Assembly (NCBI GenBank): GCA_937901625.1
Contig: CALDIE010000049.1
Location: 1 to 6,805 of the forward strand
Origin: an uncultured Lachnospiraceae bacterium
GTDB taxonomy: Bacteria; Bacillota; Clostridia; Lachnospirales; Lachnospiraceae
Direction of reading: 5' to 3'
DNA length: 6,805 nt
In this document: positions 1 to 5,861 of the stretch, in pieces
Layout of the letters: every line of letters starts with the position of its first letter
Position numbering within the stretch: position 1 is the first letter of the stretch
Made by a program: the position numbers and the translations under genes
The notes under the pieces: model-generated
What the model was told of the DNA's origin: nothing
Databases searched by the model: none
Seen by the model: the letters and a program-made list of their open reading frames with translations, nothing else

Positions 1-3
1 GCT

Positions 4-1779
4 TTACTGAGTCTCTGTATCATGCGTCCTTACTATCTCGATATGGACATCATCAAGCTGCTTCTGCTCTACCTCGGCAGGAGCACCCATCATGAGATCC
101 TCGGCATTCTTATTCATCGGGAACGGTATGATCTCACGTATGGAGTCTTCACCGGCTATAAGCATTATCATACGATCCACTCCGGGAGCTATGCCCGCAT
201 GGGGCGGCGCGCCATAGCAGAAAGCGTTGTACATAGCCGGAAACTTCGATTTGACATCCTCTTCACCGAGACCCACGAGCTTAAATGCTTCTATCATTAT
301 CTCGGGATCATGATTTCTGACAGCACCGGATGAGAGCTCCACGCCGTTGCATACGAGGTCATACTGATAAGCAAGAATCTTTAAAGGATCTTCGTTTTTA
401 AGCGGGTCAAGTCCTCCCTGAGGCATGGAGAACGGATTGTGGCAAAACTCCAGCTCTCCCGACTCTTCACCGATCTCATACATGGGAAAATCCACGATCC
501 AGCAAAATTCATAGGCTTCCTTATCCATATGCCCGGGTACGGCAGCCCCTATTGTCTTTATCAGAGTACCGCCGGTCTTTAATGCCTGTCCCCTGCTCCC
601 GGCACTGATAAACACTACATCACCGGCCTTAAGCTCAAGTGATTTTATGATATCGTCCTGCTTATCCGCAAGGAACTTTGCGACTCCGCCGGCAAGTGAA
701 GCCCCGTCATCACCGCACTTTACCCAGTAGCTCCTTCCGCCCGATACCACCTCGGCATCGGCACATATCCTGTCGATCACCTTTCTCGATCCCTCAAAGC
801 CGTATACGGCTACAGCCTTTATCACATCAGCAGTGTCAAAGGGCTCGAATCCGCAGCCCTTAAGCATGGCAGTGGCTTCGGTAAGCTTGAGGTCTATGCG
901 CAGATCCGGCTTGTCCGTACCGAACTGAAGCATTGCCTCCGCGTAGGAATAGACCGGATACGGTGCCTGTGTGATCACAGCGCCTTCGGGAGCGAACTTT
1001 TCAAATGTTGACGTCAGCACTTCCTCGCCAACCTTAAATACATCTTCCTGCGTCGCGAAGCTCATCTCAAAATCGAGCTGGTAAAACTCTCCGGGAGAAC
1101 GGTCGGCTCTCGCATCCTCATCTCTGAAGCAGGGCGCGATCTGGAAATACTTATCAAATCCGGATACCATCAACAGCTGCTTGTACTGCTGAGGTGCCTG
1201 GGGCAATGCGTAAAACTTTCCCTTAAATCTTCTGGAAGGAACGATATAATCCCGTGCTCCCTCAGGGGAAGACGCGCAAAGGATCGGCGTCTGGATCTCC
1301 AAAAATCCCAACTCCACCATCTTCTGACGAAGGAATGTGATCACATTCGAACGGAAGATCATATTATCCTTAACTTTCTGATTACGAAGGTCCAGATATC
1401 TGTATTTCAGACGGACATCCTCACGGATCTCCTTGGAGGTCATCACCTCAAAAGGAAGCTGACGATATACTTTTCCGAGCACGGTGACACTCTTCGCCTC
1501 CACCTCCACCGTTCCGGAAGGGATCTTAGGATTGTATGTATCCTCGGATCTCTTCTCCACCGGTCCTTCAATGGAAACACAATCCTCTCTTGTCAGTCCG
1601 TCTAAAAGAGTCGTATCTCTCATAACCACCTGGATCACACCATACATATCTCTCAAATCCACAAAAGATACGCCGCCGTGATCTCTGATATTCTCTATCC
1701 ATCCTGCTACTTTGACGTTTTGTCCTATCTTGTCCTCCCCGATCTGATCGAGTGTGACATCTCTGTAAATAGTACTCAT
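4..1779 (-). CDS. aspS: Aspartyl-tRNA synthetase (bacterial type)
   Basis: A class II aminoacyl-tRNA synthetase that charges tRNA with aspartate in the cytoplasm. The 591-residue protein is complete and of the usual bacterial length (E. coli 590). Order seen: N-terminal OB-fold anticodon-binding domain (about 1-110, with GWIENIRDHGGVSFVDLRD); catalytic core with PEGARDYIVPSR, KGKFYALPQAPQ and motif 2 FRDEDARADR beginning at F218; the bacterial GAD insertion (about 290-415); motif 3 GVDRMIML at 533-540. Motif 2 continues SPGEFYQLDFEMSF where E. coli has QPEFTQIDVETSF, so this is a distinct sub-lineage. His34 sits where the discriminating E. coli enzyme has Leu30 (see findings). The ATG is the only Met near the N-terminus; a GAAGGG element lies 9 bases upstream. 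It follows the lipoprotein gene by 113 bases on the same strand, with no clear terminator between. Its stop codon is almost at the window edge, so its downstream neighbour is unseen. Identity is very secure. Confidence 0.98.
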   Translation of the reverse strand: MSTIYRDVTLDQIGEDKIGQNVKVAGWIENIRDHGGVSFVDLRDMYGVIQVVMRDTTLLDGLTREDCVSIEGPVEKRSEDTYNPKIPSGTVEVEAKSVTVLGKVYRQLPFEVMTSKEIREDVRLKYRYLDLRNQKVKDNMIFRSNVITFLRQKMVELGFLEIQTPILCASSPEGARDYIVPSRRFKGKFYALPQAPQQYKQLLMVSGFDKYFQIAPCFRDEDARADRSPGEFYQLDFEMSFATQEDVFKVGEEVLTSTFEKFAPEGAVITQAPYPVYSYAEAMLQFGTDKPDLRIDLKLTEATAMLKGCGFEPFDTADVIKAVAVYGFEGSRKVIDRICADAEVVSGGRSYWVKCGDDGASLAGGVAKFLADKQDDIIKSLELKAGDVVFISAGSRGQALKTGGTLIKTIGAAVPGHMDKEAYEFCWIVDFPMYEIGEESGELEFCHNPFSMPQGGLDPLKNEDPLKILAYQYDLVCNGVELSSGAVRNHDPEIMIEAFKLVGLGEEDVKSKFPAMYNAFCYGAPPHAGIAPGVDRMIMLIAGEDSIREIIPFPMNKNAEDLMMGAPAEVEQKQLDDVHIEIVRTHDTETQ

Positions 1780-1820
1780 GATCCTTTTCCCTTCATAAAT
1801 AACATAAAAAACCGTTGATT

Positions 1821-1849
1821 ACTGTATCATATCGACATTGAAAATTCAA
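1821..1849 (-). promoter_or_regulatory. Possible aspS promoter
   Basis: On the minus strand TTGAAT (1849-1844) and TACAGT (1826-1821) are 17 bases apart, each matching four of six consensus bases. An overlapping TATGAT (1831-1826) is a better -10 box but has no good -35 at 17 bases. The start would lie about 35-40 bases before the aspS ATG. The 113-base gap otherwise shows no convincing terminator for the lipoprotein gene, so read-through into aspS is also possible. Confidence 0.3.
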
Positions 1850-1892
1850 GTCCGTTAAAGGCGGCTGAACGCGGTCTCTTCCTGTCGCTCCC

Positions 1893-3584
1893 CTAGCGAA
1901 GGAGACTTGTAAGCGCACCGTAGCCGATCGTTCCGTTCAGGTTCTCGTAGTCCCCGGCGGTCATCTCCTCATACCTTTCATGTGTGATCTCCTCACCGTT
2001 TAATAGATAGATCGCCCCCGTCCTCAAAAACGGCTCGTTTTCATCCGGGAATCCGTCGCCGTTTCTGTCATCGAAATTGATGACTTCTATGGTCTGCAGT
2101 GTCCGTACGATCCCGTCCTCCCCTACGGACATCCATGTTACAAATGTCTGCTTTCCTTCTATGTCCGAGCGGACATTTCGTATCAGGTTTTCTCCCGGCA
2201 AATATTCATACGCTTCGATCCCGGCAGCACCGTACGCCCAGTTGTCGATCACCCGGTACACCCGTCCGTCCCGGAAAGTATACATGCTGAACTGATAGTC
2301 CTGTATCCCCGTCAGCAATTCGGGCGTGGCGTCCCCGTCAAAGTCGATCAACGCGTATACCGCCATATCCTGGTAAAGCCCGTAGAGTTTGGCTACCGCG
2401 CGGTAGCCTTCCTTATAATCCGCAAACTGCCCGTTTTTGGCGTTTCCGAGTAAAATCCTTCGCACCTTATCCGCCGTGATCGATGACTGATCCACCACAT
2501 ACGGTCCCATCAGGCTTTCCGTATCAAAATCCATCATATAAAAGACATCTCCGCTGCTGTCCGTCGACTGACGGTACAGATTGACTCTGGCCTGACCGTC
2601 ATAACGGGAACAGAGGAGAATATCATTTCTTCCGTCCAGATCAAAATCATCCACTGCAATATCAAGTACAGAAAAACGCACCCTTGAAGGACTGTTTTCG
2701 TCGTTGGGATAATAGAGCGCATTCACGAAATGGTCTCCTTCAAAAACCACCGGATACACTACGCCTGAGGCATCCCTATAGATCGCAAGCTCCGATTCCT
2801 TTTCTCCCAGGCGATCGGTCACATAGAAATCCAAAAGATCCTCGCTCTCCTGCCACAACAGATGGTTGCTGACTACATGCCACGATTCCGTACTTCCACG
2901 GATCACCAGTTCGTAATCAAGGTATACTTCTCCGAAAAGCGGTTGCTCCGGTCTGCAATGCAAGGTGATACGATTTCCGTCTCTCTCTCCCTCTACCACA
3001 TCAAACGCCATATAATTAGTATCTCCGTGCAGAAAATACCATGCATCATATTGTTCAAGATATATCCATGATAACGGCCTTGTTGCATCTTTATAATCGG
3101 TTCCCGTGATCTCGATCACATAGCCTTCCATATTTTCGTTGCTGATCCTGGTCACGCCGGTGTAGATCTCATCCATATGGATCACTTCCGCCAAAGTCTC
3201 CATTTCCGCATCCGTGATCTGTTCCTCCTGGCCGGGGATCCCGTCGTAGCAGACTTCGTTCCAGTCAATCTCCTCGGGCGAATCATACGAAGACAGAAGC
3301 AAGCCGTAAGAGGACTCCAACGCTTCCTTCCACTCCTGTAACTCTTCTTCCTTTAAAGAAACCCTCTGCGGCTTTCTTGAAGCTTCTTCGGCTGCCAATA
3401 TTTCCGCCTGTGCGGCACGATCCTCACTGATCGATTCTCCCGGCGTTTCCCTGTCTGCATAAAAGGTTCGCATTACATTTTCATCAACCACTACTTCCTC
3501 ATCTTTTCCGCATCCTGAAAAAAGAAAAAAGGAACTTATGACCTGCGCAAGCACAAAAAGCCATATCCATTTTTTTTCAGTCAA
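1893..3584 (-). CDS. Predicted lipoprotein with calcium-loop-like DxDxDG motifs, function unknown
   Basis: A 563-residue protein of unknown function. The N-terminus is a lipoprotein signal: Lys4-Lys5, a hydrophobic stretch 6-22, then FSGC with the lipid-attachment Cys25 (Phe rather than Leu at -3, a tolerated variant), so it should be anchored on the outer face of the membrane. Residues 26-90 are acidic and Glu/Ala rich, a likely linker. Three loops resemble EF-hand/VCBS (FG-GAP-like) calcium sites: DDFDLDGRND (312-321), DFDGDATPE (414-422) and DDRNGDGFPDE (505-515). The 400-500 region, with ALIDFDGDATPELL followed by a YTF-DGRVYRV strand and an EYLPGENLIRN stretch, resembles a layout I associate with uncharacterised Lachnospiraceae surface proteins (from memory, not a search). 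The start codon is TTG: an in-frame TAG lies just upstream, AGGGAG is 8 bases before the TTG, and the signal peptide begins there. It is transcribed divergently from bioY across a shared BirA-type operator. The reading frame is secure; the function is not known. Confidence 0.9.
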   Translation of the reverse strand: MTEKKWIWLFVLAQVISSFFLFSGCGKDEEVVVDENVMRTFYADRETPGESISEDRAAQAEILAAEEASRKPQRVSLKEEELQEWKEALESSYGLLLSSYDSPEEIDWNEVCYDGIPGQEEQITDAEMETLAEVIHMDEIYTGVTRISNENMEGYVIEITGTDYKDATRPLSWIYLEQYDAWYFLHGDTNYMAFDVVEGERDGNRITLHCRPEQPLFGEVYLDYELVIRGSTESWHVVSNHLLWQESEDLLDFYVTDRLGEKESELAIYRDASGVVYPVVFEGDHFVNALYYPNDENSPSRVRFSVLDIAVDDFDLDGRNDILLCSRYDGQARVNLYRQSTDSSGDVFYMMDFDTESLMGPYVVDQSSITADKVRRILLGNAKNGQFADYKEGYRAVAKLYGLYQDMAVYALIDFDGDATPELLTGIQDYQFSMYTFRDGRVYRVIDNWAYGAAGIEAYEYLPGENLIRNVRSDIEGKQTFVTWMSVGEDGIVRTLQTIEVINFDDRNGDGFPDENEPFLRTGAIYLLNGEEITHERYEEMTAGDYENLNGTIGYGALTSLLR

Positions 3585-3668
3585 ATTCTCATCTCCCTAT
3601 TTACGTCTGTATCGGTGTCTGCGGCTTGCATCTTTCCGCTTTATCGCTCTTTTCACCTGATCTAAGGT

Positions 3669-3697
3669 ATTATCCTTTGATATCTTTATATTGTCAA
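3669..3697 (-). promoter_or_regulatory. Promoter of the lipoprotein gene
   Basis: On the minus strand a perfect TTGACA (3697-3692) is followed after exactly 17 bases by GATAAT (3674-3669), five of six matches. The predicted start near 3662 gives a leader of about 78 bases before the TTG start. The -35 box lies inside the left arm of the BirA-type palindrome, so repressor binding there should block this promoter. Confidence 0.7.
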
Positions 3698-3722
3698 CTC
3701 GATGTATTGTTCGGTTGACAAT
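3690..3722. promoter_or_regulatory. BirA-type biotin operator between divergent promoters
   Basis: A perfect 9-bp inverted repeat, ATTGTCAAC (3690-3698) and GTTGACAAT (3714-3722), with 15 bases between. The BirA operator of Gram-positive bacteria as I recall it (B. subtilis: TTGTTAAC and GTTAACAA arms, about 15 bases between) has the same geometry and nearly the same arms, and the adjacent gene is bioY, a standard BirA target. BirA with bound biotinyl-AMP would dimerise here and repress. Both arms overlap -35 boxes, one for bioY and one for the lipoprotein gene. Caution: two outward TTGACA boxes by themselves create a 6-bp palindrome; the three further matched bases per arm and the gene context favour a true operator. 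Confidence 0.75.
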
Positions 3723-3743
3723 CTATTTCCTTCATGCTATGAT
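3715..3743 (+). promoter_or_regulatory. Promoter of bioY
   Basis: A perfect TTGACA (3715-3720) followed after 17 bases by TATGAT (3738-3743), five of six consensus matches. Transcription should begin near 3750, giving a leader of about 130 bases. The -35 box is inside the right arm of the BirA-type palindrome. A further half-site-like TTGTCAAAC (3749-3757) sits at the predicted transcription start. Confidence 0.75.
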
Positions 3744-3775
3744 TCCCGTTGTCAAACTCTCCCTTTCAAGGGATG

Positions 3776-3859
3776 CATCCCATCCGGGGAACTATCTTCC
3801 TACCACAGAAGATATCCCTCATGGAATCCTTGGGTTCATCCCACAGGAGAACTATCTTC
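3776..3859 (+). repeat. Imperfect direct repeat in the bioY leader
   Basis: CATCCC followed by a purine patch and GAACTATCTTC occurs twice, at 3776-3799 and 3837-3859, 61 bases apart. A degenerate third echo, AGGAGGAAACTATA (3865-3878), forms the actual ribosome binding site. The palindrome GGGATGCATCCC (3770-3781) overlaps the first copy, and its GGGATG could pair with either CATCCC. It looks like local duplication of the Shine-Dalgarno region; a role in translation is unproven. Confidence 0.5.
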
Positions 3860-3864
3860 ATATC

Positions 3865-3870
3865 AGGAGG
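3865..3870 (+). promoter_or_regulatory. Ribosome binding site fixing the bioY start
   Basis: A full AGGAGG lies 12 bases before the ATG at 3883. It decides the start: the reading frame stays open back to 3691, but the upstream part would overlap the operator and promoter and encodes nothing like a BioY N-terminus. Confidence 0.8.
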
Positions 3871-3882
3871 AAACTATATACT

Positions 3883-4488
3883 ATGGAAACACAAACCAAA
3901 TCTGTAAGTACTTCTTCTTTTAAAACGATCGATATCGTCTACATCGCCGTTTTCGCGGCTCTGATGGCGATCTGTTCCTGGATCAGTATTCCGACGACCG
4001 TTCCTTTTACCCTGCAGACCTTTGCCGTATTCCTCGCTGTCCGGCTTTTAGGCGGTAAGCGCGGCACTTTATCCGTTCTTGTCTATATTCTGCTCGGTGC
4101 CATAGGCGTACCCGTATTTGCCGGCTTTTCCGGCGGATTCGGCGTCATCCTGGGCTCTACCGGCGGCTATATCATAGGCTTTATCGCAAGCGCTCTGATC
4201 ATGTGGGCCTTTGAAAAATGGGTCGGCAGGAAGAATTGGATGTACGCGATTTCGATGTTGCTCGGACTGATCGCCTGCTACGCGATCGGAACGGTATGGT
4301 TCAACGCTATCTATGTAAGTGAAGACGGTTCCAAGGCGGGACTGATCGCGACTTTATCCTGGTGCGTATTTCCTTTTATCATACCGGATATCATCAAGAT
4401 CGCTCTGGCCATGATCATCGGAAGCAACCGCCAACTGCAGAAACTTATCAATAATACAAATACACCGATTGAGGAATCCTCAAAATAA
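3883..4488 (+). CDS. bioY: BioY, biotin-binding S component of an ECF transporter
   Basis: An integral membrane protein that captures biotin outside the cell. It usually works with the energy-coupling module EcfA/EcfA'/EcfT, none of which is in this window, so a shared module elsewhere is likely. The 201-residue protein is the normal BioY size. About six hydrophobic segments are visible (roughly 17-35, 38-56, 62-80, 84-109, 119-141, 154-180). Family hallmarks: PFTLQTFAV (41-49), LLGGKRGTLSVLVYILLGAIGVPVFAG split across 56-81, GSTGGYIIGF (91-100), which matches the BioY G-x-TGGY-xxGF signature, and PDIIKIALA (168-176). The ATG at 3883 is chosen over upstream starts because of the AGGAGG before it and because the encoded N-terminus then fits the family. 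The gene stands alone, is preceded by a BirA-type operator and ends in a strong terminator, so it is a single-gene biotin-controlled unit on its side. It is convergent with cysE. Confidence 0.95.
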   Translation: METQTKSVSTSSFKTIDIVYIAVFAALMAICSWISIPTTVPFTLQTFAVFLAVRLLGGKRGTLSVLVYILLGAIGVPVFAGFSGGFGVILGSTGGYIIGFIASALIMWAFEKWVGRKNWMYAISMLLGLIACYAIGTVWFNAIYVSEDGSKAGLIATLSWCVFPFIIPDIIKIALAMIIGSNRQLQKLINNTNTPIEESSK

Positions 4489-4506
4489 TGGATATCTCTC
4501 CCTTTG

Positions 4507-4561
4507 AAAAAGATCCTTCGTTCCCACTCGCTTATCTGTGTGGGAGGCAGGATCTTTTTTT
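4507..4561. terminator. Bidirectional terminator between bioY and cysE
   Basis: AAAAAGATCCT (4507-4517) pairs with AGGATCTTTTT (4549-4559), and inside it TCCCAC (4522-4527) pairs with GTGGGA (4540-4545). On the plus strand the stem runs into seven Ts (4555-4561), ending bioY. Read on the minus strand it ends in five Ts, so it also serves cysE, whose stop is 19 bases away. Confidence 0.9.
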
Positions 4562-4579
4562 ATGTAGAAAGATTCTCTT

Positions 4580-5473
4580 TTACTCTTCCACGAGCTCCTG
4601 GTTACGCATACTGATCCTGGAACCGGCCGGGACCGATTTCGTGATAAAAGCATTTCCTCCTATCACAACATCTTCACCGATCACCGTTTCACCGCCTAAG
4701 ATCGACGCTCCGGAATAGATCGTAACGTTGTTGCAGATCGTCGGGTGACGCTTTTTATTATTAAGACTCCTGCCGCCCTTCGTCGAAAGGGCACCGAGCG
4801 TAACGCCCTGATATACCTTAACATTGTCGCCGATCACCGTCGTCTCTCCGATCACGATGCCTGTCCCATGGTCTATAAAGAAATACTTGCCGATCGTAGC
4901 GCCCGGATTGATGTCGATCCCGGTCAGACTGTGGGCATGCTCCGTCATGATACGCGGGATCAGCGGCACATTTAACAGGTAAAGCTCATGCGCAATACGA
5001 TTGACAAAGATCGCGTATAATCCCGGATAGGAAAAGATGATCTCATCTTTATAAAAGGCCGCGGGATCTCCGTCAAAGGCTGCCTGTACATCCGTTTCTA
5101 TATAAGCCCTGATCTTTGGAATCTGTTTTAAAAAGGCGAAGACGATCTCCTCCGCCGCCTCTTCTCTGACCTCTTCCGATGTTCCGCAGTATTTTTCACT
5201 GTATTGAAGGACTACCACCACCTGACGGATCAGATGGAAGATGATATCCTCAAGCTGCATCGTGATATCATTGCGAACTGTGTAGATCTTAAAAGAACGG
5301 TTTTTAAAATACCCCGGAAAAACGATCCTTCTGAGTTTATCGAGTATGCCTACGATCGTCTCCTGATCCGGATGATCGAATGTATCCACCTTATCGATGT
5401 CTTTTCCGCCGGCATAATCCTCCATATAAAGGTCTACCAGCGAATTGATCCTGTCTTCTAACTTATGCGCCAT
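4580..5473 (-). CDS. cysE: Serine O-acetyltransferase, long anaerobe-type
   Basis: Transfers acetyl from acetyl-CoA to L-serine, giving O-acetylserine for cysteine synthesis in the cytoplasm. The 297-residue protein has a helical N-terminal half (1-180), including the FSYPGLYAIFVNRIAHELYLL segment and HAHSLTGIDINPGATIG (179-195). A left-handed beta-helix of hexapeptide repeats follows: DHGTGIVIGETTVIGDNVKV, KKRHPTICNNVTIYSGASI and GGETVIGEDVVIGGNAFITKSVPAG. By comparison with E. coli CysE, Asp187, His202 and His243 match active-site Asp143, His158 and His193. The start at 5473 (MAHKLEDRI) is preferred to an ATG seven codons upstream, because the purine-rich GGGAGAAGGAG lies directly before it, whereas the upstream ATG lacks a ribosome binding site. 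The C-terminus ends in Glu-Glu with no terminal Ile, unlike enzymes that dock into cysteine synthase. No cysK is adjacent. A structured leader precedes the gene and a bidirectional terminator follows it. Confidence 0.94.
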   Translation of the reverse strand: MAHKLEDRINSLVDLYMEDYAGGKDIDKVDTFDHPDQETIVGILDKLRRIVFPGYFKNRSFKIYTVRNDITMQLEDIIFHLIRQVVVVLQYSEKYCGTSEEVREEAAEEIVFAFLKQIPKIRAYIETDVQAAFDGDPAAFYKDEIIFSYPGLYAIFVNRIAHELYLLNVPLIPRIMTEHAHSLTGIDINPGATIGKYFFIDHGTGIVIGETTVIGDNVKVYQGVTLGALSTKGGRSLNNKKRHPTICNNVTIYSGASILGGETVIGEDVVIGGNAFITKSVPAGSRISMRNQELVEE

Positions 5474-5507
5474 TTTCTCCTTCTCCCTGTACATACTTTA
5501 TTCAATG

Positions 5508-5617
5508 AAAAATCCCCGACTATCTCGTGTTCTCAGCGCATCTCATATGTTTGGAACCGGACACAGATAACAGATACTCTGACAGGCATTTCTCTGCTCT
5601 TGCGAAGAATCGGGGAC
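5508..5617 (-). ncRNA. Candidate structured leader or small RNA before cysE
   Basis: On the minus strand GTCCCCGATT (5617-5608) can pair over ten consecutive positions, two of them G-U, with AGTCGGGGAT (5521-5512), which runs straight into five Us (5512-5508). Within it TATCTGTGT (5569-5561) pairs with ACACGAGATA (5530-5521) around one bulged G, stacking next to the closing helix; A5521 can join either helix. A small hairpin TCTT-CGC-AAGA follows the 5' strand. The layout (closing helix, internal branches, helix 3' strand plus U-tract, then the cysE ribosome binding site about 20 bases on) fits a transcription-attenuating leader or a small RNA with its own terminator. I see no T-box sequence and no SAM-I core, and I do not recognise the family. 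Confidence 0.45.
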
Positions 5618-5623
5618 ATATAT

Positions 5624-5652
5624 ATTCTACTACGAATCTTTTATTTATTCCA
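5624..5652 (-). promoter_or_regulatory. Weak candidate promoter for the cysE leader
   Basis: TAGAAT (5629-5624) matches five of six -10 bases, and a start seven bases on would fall at G5617, exactly the first base of the closing helix of the structured leader. The -35 is poor: TGGAAT (5652-5647) at 17 bases matches three of six; TTGGTG (5656-5651) is closer to consensus but 21 bases away. The surrounding stretch is AT rich. Confidence 0.35.
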
Positions 5653-5692
5653 CCAATATAATGATGATGTTATGACCTTTTGATCCGCGAAA

Positions 5693-5716
5693 CACGAACA
5701 GGCGGAGCAATTCGTG
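5693..5716. repeat. Small perfect inverted repeat between the sod terminator and the cysE leader
   Basis: CACGAA (5693-5698) and TTCGTG (5711-5716) are separated by 12 bases. It has no U-tract on either strand, so it is not a terminator. It lies about 40 bases upstream of the weak cysE promoter on the minus strand and could be a protein-binding site, though six-base arms may occur by chance. Apart from this, the stretch 5657-5743 holds nothing I recognise. Confidence 0.25.
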
Positions 5717-5743
5717 ACATCTAAACTGCGCCGTCCTTCCCGT

Positions 5744-5798
5744 AAAAAATCCCTCCAAAGCAGCGCAGGTTTAATTACCTGTCTGCCGGGGGAGGGAT
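5744..5798 (-). terminator. Terminator of the superoxide dismutase gene
   Basis: On the minus strand ATCCCTCC (5798-5791) pairs with GGAGGGAT (5756-5749), with an inner helix CAGGT/ACCTG closing an AATTAA loop. The stem is followed by a run of Ts (5749-5744). It lies about 65 bases after the sod stop and separates sod from the cysE leader. Confidence 0.9.
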
Positions 5799-5861
5799 AC
5801 TGTCTGTTTTAAAAACCTGATGATCTCCGGGCAATGATCATTTTATGAAAAAGATCTTTGA

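Noticed and set aside
1860..1892. GC-rich stretch after the lipoprotein stop as a terminator
   Set aside because: Only short, imperfect pairings are possible and there is no T-run on the minus strand.
3597..3656. A 19-codon, very basic frame (GTG start, many Arg and Lys) in the lipoprotein leader, in frame with the lipoprotein and ended by TAG just before it
   Set aside because: No ribosome binding site at suitable spacing for the GTG. The TAG stop overlaps the lipoprotein's ribosome binding site, but there is no other evidence of translation.
3691..3882. Upstream extension of the bioY frame from a TTG at 3691
   Set aside because: This stretch contains the BirA-type operator, the bioY promoter and the leader; the start at 3883 has AGGAGG and gives a normal BioY N-terminus.
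3821..3907. Short frame starting with ATG at 3821 that overlaps the bioY start in another frame
   Set aside because: No ribosome binding site and no sign of selection; probably chance.
5474..5494. Seven-codon longer N-terminus for cysE from an upstream ATG
   Set aside because: No ribosome binding site precedes it, and the extension itself is the purine-rich ribosome binding site of the downstream ATG at 5473.
5474..5743. T-box or SAM-I riboswitch before cysE
   Set aside because: I looked for the T-box core (GGTGG-ACCGCG) and the SAM-I core (GAGGGA and GCAACC-like segments) on the minus strand and found neither.
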